Assembly: GCF_034314165.1 (NCBI RefSeq) | Contig: NZ_JAVIWK010000001.1 | Location: 1,069,001 to 1,133,000 of the forward strand | Origin: Pseudomonas sp. Bout1 | Lineage (GTDB): Bacteria > Pseudomonadota > Gammaproteobacteria > Pseudomonadales > Pseudomonadaceae | Direction: 5' to 3' | Length of the DNA: 64,000 bases | In this document: positions 1-8,294 of the stretch, one piece after another | Position numbering within the stretch: the first letter of the stretch is position 1 | Layout of the letters: each line of letters begins with the position of its first letter | The notes under the pieces: model-generated | What the model saw: the letters and a program-made list of their open reading frames with translations, nothing else | What the model was told of the DNA's origin: nothing | The model's database searches: none | Program-made: the position numbers and the translations under genes

Positions 1-2
1 GC

Positions 3-1169
3 GTGGCAATTGGCGAGCACATTCTCGATCTGCAGGCCGCTTTGGAATGCTTTGCGGGCGAAGCCCGTCGCGCCGTTGAAGCTACCGCTGGCGGCCAGCT
101 CAACGCCTTTTTCGAACTCGGCCGTGGCCCACGTGTGGCCCTGCGTGAGCGCCTGCTGGAACTGCTGGCGGAAGGCAGCGACCAGCAAGGCAAACTGCAA
201 GCTGCGCTGCTCCTGGCTGCCGATTGCCAGATGCACCTGCCAGCCAGAATCAACGATTACACCGACTTCTACGTGGGCATCGAGCACGCGCAAAACGTCG
301 GCAAACTGTTCCGCCCGGACAACCCGTTGCTGCCCAACTACAAGTATGTGCCGATCGGTTACCACGGCCGCGCGTCGACGATTCGTCCTTCAGGCACCGA
401 AGTTCGTCGCCCTAAAGGCCAGACCCTGCCAGCCGGCCAGACCGAACCGACCTTCGGCCCTTGTGCACGTTTGGATTACGAGCTGGAACTGGGCATCTGG
501 ATCGGCCAGGGCAATGCCATGGGCGACTCGATTGCTATCGGCGACGCCGCTGATCACATCGCCGGTTTCTGCCTGCTCAACGACTGGTCGGCGCGGGATA
601 TCCAGGCATGGGAATACCAGCCGCTGGGGCCGTTCCTGTCGAAGAGTTTTATCACCAGCATTTCGCCGTGGGTGGTGACGGCTGAAGCCCTGGAACCTTT
701 CCGCAATGCACAGCCGGCGCGCCCCGAAGGCGACCCGCAACCGTTGCCGTACCTGCTGGACAAGCGCGACCAGGCTGCCGGTGGCTTTGATATCGAACTG
801 GAAGTGCTGCTGACCACCGCCTCGATGCGTGAGCAGAACCTGCCGGCCCATCGCCTGACCCTCAGCAACACCCAACACATGTACTGGACCGTGGCGCAAA
901 TGGTTGCGCACCACAGCGTCAACGGTTGCCAGTTGCAGGCCGGTGACCTGTTCGGTTCAGGCACCTTGTCGGGGCCGCAACCCGGTCAGTTCGGCAGCCT
1001 GCTGGAAATCACCGAAGGCGGCAAAAAGCCGATCGAACTGGCCTCCGGCGAAGTGCGTAAATTCCTTGAAGATGGCGACGAAGTCATCCTGCGTGCCCGC
1101 TGCACCCGCGACGGTTTCGCTTCCATCGGCTTCGGCGAATGCCGGGGTACCGTGGTCGCGGCGCGCTGA
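3..1169 (+). CDS. fahA: Fumarylacetoacetase, 5' end cut by the window edge
   Basis: This is the last enzyme of tyrosine/homogentisate catabolism. It hydrolyses 4-fumarylacetoacetate to fumarate and acetoacetate in the cytoplasm. The 388 visible residues carry the family signatures YHGRAS, DYELELGIW (acidic metal ligands) and NDWSARDIQ. The family is usually about 430 residues and the frame is open to base 1, so the GTG at position 3 is probably internal and some 40 N-terminal residues lie outside. maiA follows after 12 bp, consistent with the hmgA-fahA-maiA operon of pseudomonads; hmgA would be upstream, out of view. Function is well supported; only the start is missing. Confidence 0.95.
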   Translation: MAIGEHILDLQAALECFAGEARRAVEATAGGQLNAFFELGRGPRVALRERLLELLAEGSDQQGKLQAALLLAADCQMHLPARINDYTDFYVGIEHAQNVGKLFRPDNPLLPNYKYVPIGYHGRASTIRPSGTEVRRPKGQTLPAGQTEPTFGPCARLDYELELGIWIGQGNAMGDSIAIGDAADHIAGFCLLNDWSARDIQAWEYQPLGPFLSKSFITSISPWVVTAEALEPFRNAQPARPEGDPQPLPYLLDKRDQAAGGFDIELEVLLTTASMREQNLPAHRLTLSNTQHMYWTVAQMVAHHSVNGCQLQAGDLFGSGTLSGPQPGQFGSLLEITEGGKKPIELASGEVRKFLEDGDEVILRARCTRDGFASIGFGECRGTVVAAR

Positions 1170-1181
1170 GAGGGCCGGGCC

Positions 1182-1826
1182 ATGGAACTCTATACTTACT
1201 ACCGCTCCACTTCGTCCTACCGGGTAAGAATCGCGCTGGCCTTAAAGGGTGTGGACTTCACCGCGGTGCCGGTCAACCTGCTGGTGCCCAAGGGCGGCGC
1301 CAATCGCCAGCCGGAATACCTGGCGATCAACCCCCAGGGTCGCGTGCCGGCCTTGCGCACCGATGACGGCGATGTGTTGATTCAGTCGCCGGCGATCATC
1401 GAGTACCTGGAGGAACGTTATCCGCAGGTGCCGTTGCTCTCCATGGACTTGGCAACCCGCGCGCATGAGCGCGCGGTGGCGTCGATCATCGGGTGCGACA
1501 TCCACCCGCTGCACAACTCCAGCACCCAGAATCTGCTCAAGCAGTGGGGGCACGATGAGGCGCAAGTGCTGGAGTGGATCGGGCATTGGATCAGCCAGGG
1601 CTTGGCGGCGGTGGAGCAGTTGATCGGCGATCAGGGCTATTGCTTTGGCGAGCAGCCGGGGATGGCCGATGCGTTTTTGATCCCGCAGCTGTATGCAGCC
1701 GAACGGTTCAAGGTATCGCTGGGGGCGTACCCGCGCATTCAGCGGGTGGCGGCGTTGGCGGCGCAGCATCCGGCGTTTATGGCGGCGCACCCTGCCAAGC
1801 AACCCGATACCCCTGACACGCCATAA
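1182..1826 (+). CDS. maiA: Maleylacetoacetate isomerase (zeta-class GST)
   Basis: The enzyme isomerises maleylacetoacetate to fumarylacetoacetate with glutathione as cofactor, the step just before FahA. The 214-residue protein has a thioredoxin-fold N-terminus and an alpha-helical GST C-terminal domain. The zeta-class active-site stretch appears as YYRSTSSYRVRIAL, with Ser where many homologues have the Cys of SSCxxRVRIAL. The glutathione-contact segment QSPAIIEYLEE is present. The gene sits 12 bp after fahA, so the two are cotranscribed. A palindromic repeat follows the stop within 5 bp and may act as transcript end or stabiliser. Confidence 0.94.
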   Translation: MELYTYYRSTSSYRVRIALALKGVDFTAVPVNLLVPKGGANRQPEYLAINPQGRVPALRTDDGDVLIQSPAIIEYLEERYPQVPLLSMDLATRAHERAVASIIGCDIHPLHNSSTQNLLKQWGHDEAQVLEWIGHWISQGLAAVEQLIGDQGYCFGEQPGMADAFLIPQLYAAERFKVSLGAYPRIQRVAALAAQHPAFMAAHPAKQPDTPDTP

Positions 1827-1830
1827 ATCA

Positions 1831-1921
1831 ATGTGGGAGCTGGCTTGCCTGCGATCGCGATGTGTCAGGTTAGGTATCTGTTACTGATGCACCGCTATCG
1901 CAGGCAAGCCAGCTCCCACAT
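1831..1921. repeat. REP/REPIN-type palindromic element
   Basis: Two inverted arms of about 25 bp (beginning ATGTGGGAGCTGGCTTGCC and ending with its complement) flank a roughly 40-bp centre. The same arms recur at 9892, 30784, 33872 and 58980. It lies between maiA and the MFS gene. The arrangement of paired REP arms matches REPINs described in P. fluorescens. Confidence 0.88.
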
Positions 1922-1973
1922 GTGATCTACAGCGTGTCCAAAAAAAATATAAAAACAATACAGGTCCCTTGCG

Positions 1974-3359
1974 ATGCAAAATCAGATTGCCAGCTTTCGT
2001 GCGGCACTCGACGCCCGCCCGGTGTCGCGCTATCAGTGGTTGATTCTCCTGTTGTTGGCACTGTTGCTGGTCACCGACGGTTACGACGCCCAGGTCCTGG
2101 GCTACGTCGTACCCGCGCTGGCCAAGGACTGGGGCCTGGAAAAGGCCGCGTTCGGCCCGGTATTCAGCGCCAATCTGCTGGGGTTGACCCTCGGCTCCCT
2201 GGCCGTCACACCGCTGGCCGACCGCTTCGGTGTGCGGCGCATCCTGCTGTGCTGCGTACTGATCTACGCCAGCCTCACGGTGTTGATGGTGTTCGCCAAT
2301 TCCCTGAATACCCTGATGGCCGCGCGTTTTATCTGCGGCATCGGCATGGGCGGCGCGATGCCCAGCGCCATGGCCTTGATGTCGGAATATTCACCGCCAC
2401 GCTTGCGAACGTTGATGGTGACGCTGGCGGCGTGTGGCTTTTCCTTCGGTGGCGCGGCGGGTGGTTTCGTGGCCGCCGGGGTTATCGACAGCTTCGGCTG
2501 GCAGGCGGTGTTCCTCGCCGGGGGCGTGACGCCGTTGTTGCTGTTCCCGTTTCTCGCCTGGATGTTGCCTGAGTCCTTACCGCGCCTGCTGCGTGACGCG
2601 CCGCCTTACGTGCGCCTGCAAAAAGTCACCGGGCGGATGTTGCCCGGCTGGCAGCCGCCGGCAGCGAGCGAGGAAGAAAACCGACAGGAGCAGGGCAGCA
2701 AACTGACGGTGGTGGAGCTGTTCCGCCATGGCTACGCGCGCCCGACATTACTGCTGTGGGCGACGTTTTTTGTCAGCCTGATCCTGCTGTATTTCATGAT
2801 CAGCTGGCTGCCTTCGCTGTTGCTGGAAAGTGGCCTGGGCCTGAACGAAGCCACCCTGGTGACCTCAATGTTCCTGTTCGCCGGGACCTTGGGTGCCATT
2901 GGCATGGCGTGGTTTGCCGACCGGCTCAAAAACAAAGTGCGCTTGTTGTCCGGCGTGCTGGCAGCGGCGGCGGTGTGCACCATTCTGCTGGGCCTGAACC
3001 ACGATAACCCGCGATACCTGGTGGCCTGCGTGTTTGCGGCGGGCTTGTGCATCATCGGCGGCCAGCTGACGCTGAATGCGTTCGTCAGTAATTTCTACCC
3101 GGCGCACGTGCGGGCGACCGGCACCGGCTGGGCGCTGGGCGTCGGACGGTTTGGTTCGATACTGGGGCCGCTGTTCGGCAGCCTGCTGCTGGCGATGCAT
3201 ATCCCGGTGCAGCAGATTTTCTTCTTCTGCGCGATTCCGGCGGTGATGGCGGCATTGTTGATTATTCAGGTGCGCTCGCCAGTCAATGCACCACCGAGTT
3301 CGGCGGCAAGTGCCCCAGCCGCTCGGTCAGGCGCAGGCGCTGGATCGGATCCTCGCTGA
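1974..3359 (+). CDS. MFS transporter, aromatic acid:H+ symporter type (PcaK-like)
   Basis: This 461-residue carrier shows 12 predicted membrane segments. Residues near 40 carry DGYDAQVLGYVVPAL, the TM1 acidic signature of the aromatic acid/H+ symporter family, and the cytoplasmic loop 2-3 motif reads PLADRFGVRR. Its place after fahA-maiA suggests import of an aromatic acid feeding homogentisate, for example 4-hydroxyphenylpyruvate or phenylacetate derivatives; the substrate is inferred. A repeat separates it from maiA, so it may have its own promoter. Its Ala/Ser/Pro-rich C-terminal tail is encoded within a 77-bp convergent overlap with the next gene. Confidence 0.85.
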   Translation: MQNQIASFRAALDARPVSRYQWLILLLLALLLVTDGYDAQVLGYVVPALAKDWGLEKAAFGPVFSANLLGLTLGSLAVTPLADRFGVRRILLCCVLIYASLTVLMVFANSLNTLMAARFICGIGMGGAMPSAMALMSEYSPPRLRTLMVTLAACGFSFGGAAGGFVAAGVIDSFGWQAVFLAGGVTPLLLFPFLAWMLPESLPRLLRDAPPYVRLQKVTGRMLPGWQPPAASEEENRQEQGSKLTVVELFRHGYARPTLLLWATFFVSLILLYFMISWLPSLLLESGLGLNEATLVTSMFLFAGTLGAIGMAWFADRLKNKVRLLSGVLAAAAVCTILLGLNHDNPRYLVACVFAAGLCIIGGQLTLNAFVSNFYPAHVRATGTGWALGVGRFGSILGPLFGSLLLAMHIPVQQIFFFCAIPAVMAALLIIQVRSPVNAPPSSAASAPAARSGAGAGSDPR

Positions 3360-4086
3360 GCATCAGCGCATGCTCCAGGTCAAAACGTTCGGCATTCGGG
3401 CAATCCAGGCGCTGATACAAACTGGCCCGGGCCAGGTAATCGGCAGCGCTGGCATTGCCCAGCTCCAGCACGCGCTCGGCATCCACCAGGGCGGCCAGGT
3501 GGTCGTCATTGGACAGGTGCAACTGGCGCAGATTGCGTGACAGCCGTTGCAGGATCGAACGCGGCTCGGCGGTGTGCAGGTGGTCGGCCTGCAATTTGAG
3601 GTTGGGCCCGTACTGGCGAGTCAACAGGTCGCGGCAGTCGTTGGGGTACAGCCGTCGCCCGCCACAGGGGTCGAGCAGATGATCGGCGCCCGGTACCCGC
3701 AACAGGAAGTGTCCCGGAAAGTTGACGCCGACCAACGGAATGTCCAGGCGTCGCGCCAACTCCAGTGCAATCAGCCCCAATGCCAGCGGCTGCCCACGCT
3801 TGCGCTTCAAGACCTTGTCCAGCAAGGCGGCGGCGGGGCGCAGCGGGGTATGGTCATCCTGGGCAAACCCCAGGTCGTTCATGCGCCGCAGCAGCGGTTG
3901 CCCGAGTTCATCCGCCGGCAGCATCGGCATGCTCAGGCTGACCAACTGCTGCAACACCTTGAAGTCGTGCAGGATGGCCAAGGGGTCAACCGCCGGGTCG
4001 TGCTCGGCCGCCATCCACAGCGCGGCTTCAAACAGCGCGGGTGGTGAGCGTTCCAGGCAGGCAAAAAAGGCGTCGCGGGGCTTCAT
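3283..4086 (-). CDS. SirB1 family protein (transglutaminase-like core plus TPR)
   Basis: The 267-residue protein matches the SirB1 family: an N-terminal helical part, a transglutaminase-like core with RGQPLALGLIALELARRL and VGVNFPGHFLLR, and a C-terminal tetratricopeptide-like helical region. Its biochemical role is not established. The ATG at 4086 (MKPRDAFF) is chosen because the open frame further upstream runs into the opposite-strand promoter and dehydrogenase gene. The 3' end overlaps the convergent MFS gene by 77 bp. It appears monocistronic. Confidence 0.85.
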   Translation of the reverse strand: MKPRDAFFACLERSPPALFEAALWMAAEHDPAVDPLAILHDFKVLQQLVSLSMPMLPADELGQPLLRRMNDLGFAQDDHTPLRPAAALLDKVLKRKRGQPLALGLIALELARRLDIPLVGVNFPGHFLLRVPGADHLLDPCGGRRLYPNDCRDLLTRQYGPNLKLQADHLHTAEPRSILQRLSRNLRQLHLSNDDHLAALVDAERVLELGNASAADYLARASLYQRLDCPNAERFDLEHALMLSEDPIQRLRLTERLGHLPPNSVVH

Positions 4087-4208
4087 TGGGTTCTCCGGCG
4101 GATGTCTCGTTTTAGCCTTGCTGCGACCTTTCGTCCAGTGCCTTAAGACGCGTCTTATCTGTTTATGTCGCAAACCCTTTAAAACCGGTGGCCTTATTCC
4201 TGCGTACT

Positions 4209-4238
4209 TGGGCAGGCTTTCGCTGGCAGTCCTATACT
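4209..4238 (+). promoter_or_regulatory. Possible sigma-70 promoter for the dehydrogenase gene
   Basis: TTGGGC, an 18-bp spacer and TATACT lie 35 bp upstream of the start at 4273, between two divergent genes. The -10 is good and the -35 is weak. No experiment supports it here. Confidence 0.4.
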
Positions 4239-4272
4239 TGGCGCCTACCAGAAGTGATTCGGGAGCTCGACG

Positions 4273-5292
4273 ATGTTTGCGCTCATGCACAGCACCCGCC
4301 TTGAATCGCTGCACCTGAGCGTTGACCCGGCCACCGGGTTGAAGGCGGTTATTGCCATCCATAACAGCCGCTTGGGCCCCGCCCTTGGAGGCTGCCGCTA
4401 CCTCTCTTACCCCGACGATGAAAGTGCCGTGGAGGATGCCGCGCGCCTGGCCCAAGGCATGAGCTACAAGGCCGCCCTGGCCGGCCTGCCGGTAGGTGGC
4501 GGCAATGCGGTGATCATCCGCCCCGCCCATGTGGAAAGCCGCGCCGCGCTGTTTGAAGCCTTTGGCCGTTGCATCGAGCAGCTCGATGGCCGCTACATCA
4601 CCGCCATCGACAGCGGCACCTCGGTAGCCGACATGGACTGCATCGCCCAGCAGACGCGCTATGTCACCAGCACCACGGCGGCGGGCGACCCGTCGCCCCA
4701 CGCGGCCATGGGCGTATTCGCCGGCATCCGCACCACGGCCATGGCCCGCCTGGGCAGCGATAACCTGGAAGGCTTACGCGTGGCAATCCAGGGCCTGGGC
4801 AACGTCGGTTATGCGCTGGCCGAGCAACTGCATGCCGCCGGCGCGGAATTGCTGGTCAGCGACATCGACCACGGCAAGGTGCAACTGGCCATGGAACAGT
4901 TGGGCGCGCACCCGATTGCCAACGAAGCCTTGCTCAGTACCCCGTGCGACATCCTTGCACCCTGCGGCGTGGGCGCGGTGTTCAACCGTTACACGGTCGC
5001 GCAGTTGCGCTGCGCGGCGGTGGCCGGCTCCGCAAGTGCGCAACTGACCAACCTGCACGTGGCTGATCAACTGGAAGGCCGTGGGATTCTTTACGCGCCG
5101 GACTACGTGATCAATTCCGGCGGGCTGATCTACGTTGCCCTCAAGCACGGCGGTGCAGAGCTGGAAACCATCACCGCGCACCTGTCGAACATTGGTACCC
5201 GCCTGACCGAAATCTTCGCCCATGCCCAGGCCGAAAAACGCTCACCCGCGCGGGTGGCGGATGAGCTGGCAGAGCGGTTGTTGTACCGCTGA
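4273..5292 (+). CDS. Leucine/phenylalanine dehydrogenase-like protein with altered active site
   Basis: The 339-residue protein belongs to the Glu/Leu/Phe/Val dehydrogenase family. These enzymes oxidatively deaminate branched-chain or aromatic amino acids with NAD+. An N-terminal substrate domain (GPALGGCRY, SYKAALAGLPVGGG) is followed by a Rossmann domain (IQGLGNVGYALA, near residues 173-184). The first active-site lysine (Lys66 in SYKAAL) is present. The catalytic lysine that normally ends the GGGK motif is Asn78 (codon AAT), while the acidic segment DSGTSVADMD is kept. It could be a weak or re-purposed enzyme. It stands alone, convergent with the amidase 6 bp away. Confidence 0.82.
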   Translation: MFALMHSTRLESLHLSVDPATGLKAVIAIHNSRLGPALGGCRYLSYPDDESAVEDAARLAQGMSYKAALAGLPVGGGNAVIIRPAHVESRAALFEAFGRCIEQLDGRYITAIDSGTSVADMDCIAQQTRYVTSTTAAGDPSPHAAMGVFAGIRTTAMARLGSDNLEGLRVAIQGLGNVGYALAEQLHAAGAELLVSDIDHGKVQLAMEQLGAHPIANEALLSTPCDILAPCGVGAVFNRYTVAQLRCAAVAGSASAQLTNLHVADQLEGRGILYAPDYVINSGGLIYVALKHGGAELETITAHLSNIGTRLTEIFAHAQAEKRSPARVADELAERLLYR

Positions 5293-5298
5293 AGCGGG

Positions 5299-6606
5299 TC
5301 AAAGCTGATATTTCTCCCGGGCTAGTTGGCCCACGCCCATACGATCAAGGATGTGCATCGGGCACAGGATCGTGACCCGCACGGTTCCCGGCAGGCGGCT
5401 GATTTCGATGGAGCCGTTGAGGGTCGCGCGGTTGCGCACTTCGTCGATCGGTAGCCCGGTCACGGCGGCTGCGCGTTCCAGTCCGTTGTCCGTCGCGACG
5501 TTGAGATTGGTCCCACTGCCGATAAAGGTGATGGGCGCATTCTCCTCGATCTCTACCTGGCCCCACCGCTCACCCAATGCCTTTACCCGCAGGCGTTGCT
5601 CCGCGGTCATCGGGCGTGCCATGGGCGGCAGGTCGTCGAGGTTTTGCAGCAGGATCGGGCCGTCCAGCCTCAGGCCCTTGATCACCTGCACCGTCAATTC
5701 GGTTTCCCCCGACACATCGGTGGCATGCCCGGCAATTTCGCCGTTGCCCTGCTGGGCATGCATATCGCCCATGTACACCCCGGCGCCGGGGACTTTCACC
5801 GGGCAGATCAGGATGCAGCCTTCGCGCACCGAGTTGGTGTCCATGTGGCCATCGGTTTTCGCGGCGTGCAGTTGTTCATGGGTCATGCCGTAGCGATGGG
5901 GCGCGCCTACCAGGTATTGGCCGAAGTCGCCGCAGTTGTGGGAATCCGGAAGGTCCCGTGAAGGCGTGGTGCCAATGTTGCCCAGGAAAGGGCGCATATG
6001 GGCGGCCAGGCCGGGGATGTCGGCGCGGGCCAGGGACAGGATCGAATGCTGGGCAGACAATTGCGGCAGCGCTGACATGTCCGAGGCTTTGCCGGCCAGG
6101 CGGTCCGCCACGGCCTGATTGACCGTGAGGCTCACCTGATGCTCGGCATCCAGGACGATTACGTAGCCATTGCTGAAGCGAAACGCACTGACTTCGGCAC
6201 CGCAGGCGTTGCAGCGGATAGCGTCTTCGCCAATGCCTTCGACGTGGCTCGCGGGATGCTCTTGCCCACAGCTGGAGCAGAACTTCGCGACGAACGGATC
6301 GCCGTGGTAACGCCCTTCGACAAAACTCATGACCCCCGAGGACGTGGCCAGGGAAGTGACGCGCATGCGCTTGATCTTCAGCGCCACCGCGTCGCCAATT
6401 TCGGCGCCGGCGATAAATACCGGCTGGGTGACTTCATGACCGCCTTCGAAAGCCGGTGTGATCATCGGCCCCCAGCAGCCGGGCGGGGTGCCGGTGATCA
6501 AGGTGCCACCGTCGGCCAGTGGCCCGAGCATTGTCTGGCTGGGGCCGAGCAGGCCGTTGGTGTAGGAGGTGACGCTGAGACGGTCGACAGAAGGGAGGTT
6601 ATTCAT
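5299..6606 (-). CDS. Acetamidase/formamidase family protein with Cys4 insert
   Basis: The 435-residue protein belongs to the FmdA/AmdA family of short-chain amide hydrolases. The conserved core GDMHAQQGNGEIAGHATD and the C-terminal GTVRVTILCPMHILDRMG region are present. Residues 110-135 form CSSC-x18-CNAC, a zinc-ribbon-like element that I do not associate with classic family members. The ATG at 6606 (MNNLPSVD) is preferred over the upstream in-frame GTG at 6654 because GGAAA precedes it at reasonable spacing. The true substrate is unknown. It is divergent from the dienelactone-hydrolase-like gene with about 215 bp between. Confidence 0.82.
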   Translation of the reverse strand: MNNLPSVDRLSVTSYTNGLLGPSQTMLGPLADGGTLITGTPPGCWGPMITPAFEGGHEVTQPVFIAGAEIGDAVALKIKRMRVTSLATSSGVMSFVEGRYHGDPFVAKFCSSCGQEHPASHVEGIGEDAIRCNACGAEVSAFRFSNGYVIVLDAEHQVSLTVNQAVADRLAGKASDMSALPQLSAQHSILSLARADIPGLAAHMRPFLGNIGTTPSRDLPDSHNCGDFGQYLVGAPHRYGMTHEQLHAAKTDGHMDTNSVREGCILICPVKVPGAGVYMGDMHAQQGNGEIAGHATDVSGETELTVQVIKGLRLDGPILLQNLDDLPPMARPMTAEQRLRVKALGERWGQVEIEENAPITFIGSGTNLNVATDNGLERAAAVTGLPIDEVRNRATLNGSIEISRLPGTVRVTILCPMHILDRMGVGQLAREKYQL

Positions 6607-6823
6607 TTTATTTTCCGGGCCCTGGGTGATTGAATGTTGAACAGGCTTCATCACTTAAGCGCCGGTGTGTATCTGTCGTGTGTCGCGCCGCCGCGATTGC
6701 CGGTACGTGTGTATCTGAGGGGCATCCATACACACTCTGATACACCCGCAGTGGCGGTCGCGGGCAAATACAGATATCTCTGTTACACGCTTACTTTTTC
6801 AACCCCATCAGACCGAGGTTTGC

Positions 6824-7549
6824 ATGTCCAAACAAACAGCAGGGCGCTCCACCGGGCGCATGATCACCTTCAAGCGCCCGGATGGCGCAGACGTCAACGG
6901 CTACCTGGCCAGCCCGGCAGTACTTGAAGGCGCGCCGGCGATTGTGGTGATTCAGGAATGGTGGGGTGTTAACGATCAGATCAAGGGCGTGGCCAATCGC
7001 TTGGCAGAATGCGGCTACCGGGTACTGGTGCCGGACCTGTACCGCGGCGCTTCCACGGTGGAAGAGGAAGAAGCCCATCACCTGATGGATGGGCTGGATT
7101 TTGGTGATGCGGTTTCCCAGGACATCAACGGCGCCGTGCAGTACTTGAAGGCGGATTCGAAAAAAATCGGTGTGACCGGTTATTGCATGGGCGGGGCGTT
7201 GACGTTGTTGGCGTTGAACGCGATTCCGGAATTGGCCGCGGGCGTGGTGTGGTACGGCTTCCCGCCGCTGGAATACCTGGATGCGTCGAAGATCAAGGCG
7301 CCGCTGATTGGGCATTGGGGCACGCAGGATGCCTTCTTCAACATCGACACCGTAGCTGAACTGGAGTCAAAACTGCACGCAGCCGGTGTGGACGCGACCT
7401 TCCATCGCTACCTGGCGCGGCATGCGTTTGCCAACGAGACGGCGATTGGTGATGGTCGGATTGCAGACACGCAATACGATGCCGCCTGGTCGCAACTGGC
7501 GTGGGACCGCACGCTGACGTTCTTTGGCAAGACGTTATGGCAGGCGTAA
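6824..7549 (+). CDS. Dienelactone hydrolase family protein
   Basis: This 241-residue alpha/beta hydrolase has the DLH nucleophile elbow GYCMGG with Cys121, the Glu of QEWWG near residue 45, an Asp in WGTQDAFF and a His in RHAFAN. That is the Cys-Asp-His triad of carboxymethylenebutenolidase. The family opens dienelactones in chlorocatechol pathways, but most chromosomal paralogues have unknown substrates and no chlorocatechol genes are visible. A composite palindromic repeat begins 17 bp after the stop. Confidence 0.88.
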   Translation: MSKQTAGRSTGRMITFKRPDGADVNGYLASPAVLEGAPAIVVIQEWWGVNDQIKGVANRLAECGYRVLVPDLYRGASTVEEEEAHHLMDGLDFGDAVSQDINGAVQYLKADSKKIGVTGYCMGGALTLLALNAIPELAAGVVWYGFPPLEYLDASKIKAPLIGHWGTQDAFFNIDTVAELESKLHAAGVDATFHRYLARHAFANETAIGDGRIADTQYDAAWSQLAWDRTLTFFGKTLWQA

Positions 7550-7565
7550 AGCACACGGCATAACC

Positions 7566-7714
7566 CTGTGGCGAGGGAGCTTGCTCCCGCTGGGCTGCGC
7601 AGCAGACCCAAAAGCTTGGGAGCGCTGCGCACTCCAGCGGGAGCAAGCTCCCTCGCCACAGCAAGCTCCCTCGCCACAGCAACCTCCCTCGGCCACAGCA
7701 AGCCCTTTCGCCAC
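7566..7714. repeat. Composite palindromic repeat array (GTGGCGAGGGAGCTTGC type)
   Basis: Inverted arms CTGTGGCGAGGGAGCTTGCT (7566 on) and the complement ending at 7661 flank a centre that contains a smaller GCTGCGCAGCAG-type palindrome. Two to three degenerate tandem copies of the right arm (AAGCTCCCTCGCCACAG) follow to 7714. It fills most of the gap between the hydrolase and yebG, which are convergent. Confidence 0.85.
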
Positions 7715-7727
7715 TACTGGCAACGCA

Positions 7728-7988
7728 TCACTCAGCCTCTGGCTGCCCAATTTCTGCCAATGCACTCGCATTGTTCTTGAACGCCGCCGCAAACGCCGCG
7801 CGGTTCTTGGCCATGAAAATACCGGCATCTTCAGCCTGCTTCTCGCTCAAGCCTTCGACGTTTTTCAACAGCACTTCCATCAGGGACTCTGCCAGTTCAA
7901 GCATCTGGTCGTGTGCGTCGGCAAGTTTGCGATCCACGAATGTAGTCTCCAGGTCACGGGTACTGCGATACAGGGTTTCAACAGCCAT
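7728..7988 (-). CDS. yebG: YebG family SOS-response protein
   Basis: This 86-residue protein has the YebG pattern: MAVETLYRSTRDLETTF at the start, a DAHDQMLELAESLMEVL helix and an AGIFMAKNRAAFAAAFK helix. In E. coli yebG is a LexA-regulated DNA-damage gene of unclear biochemical role. A near-perfect LexA box lies 76 bp upstream of the start, giving independent support. The gene is monocistronic and convergent with the upstream hydrolase gene. Confidence 0.9.
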   Translation of the reverse strand: MAVETLYRSTRDLETTFVDRKLADAHDQMLELAESLMEVLLKNVEGLSEKQAEDAGIFMAKNRAAFAAAFKNNASALAEIGQPEAE

Positions 7989-8294
7989 TTTTCGGCCTCG
8001 TCATCGGTGCAGTATTGAAGGGAGTTGCCCTTGGTTCGAGTGTCGCCAAGCGTTTTTGCGACTACTGTATTTATATACAGCTAAAAGCATAAGCCAATCC
8101 ATGGGCTTTGGGTAGTGGCTTTTCAATGTAGCTGGCAAATGCTGGTTTGCCCTATCGGAAACTTCTCACAGGTTGGTGGGGTTGCAGGAGCGTCATTCAG
8201 TGGCTTACCTTCTCCGGGCTTCGCTTATGCGGTACACGAGTTTGGCGGCTCGAATTTAAGGAGCAAACATCTTGTAAATCCAAGGAATTGCACC
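7989..8294. other. Intergenic region between yebG and the DUF6124 gene
   Basis: About 306 bp without a supported gene. It holds the LexA box for yebG on one side and the promoter and leader of the DUF6124-type gene on the other. No repeat or RNA gene was recognised in it. Confidence 0.6.
8065..8080. promoter_or_regulatory. LexA box
   Basis: CTGTATTTATATACAG matches the gamma-proteobacterial SOS consensus CTG-N10-CAG with an AT-rich core. It lies 76 bp upstream of yebG, a known SOS gene, and so predicts induction by DNA damage. Confidence 0.9.

Noticed and set aside
4087..4701. N-terminal extension of the SirB1-family gene up to 4701
   Set aside because: The extension would run through the promoter and first 430 bp of the dehydrogenase on the other strand, and shows no family homology. 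The ATG at 4086 is sufficient.
7566..7714. CRISPR-like array
   Set aside because: The repeated units are inverted and degenerate arms of palindromes, without regular unique spacers or cas genes.
8115..8294. N-terminal extension of the DUF6124-type protein from 8115
   Set aside because: The added residues do not look like the family, and a good ribosome-binding site precedes the ATG at 8295.
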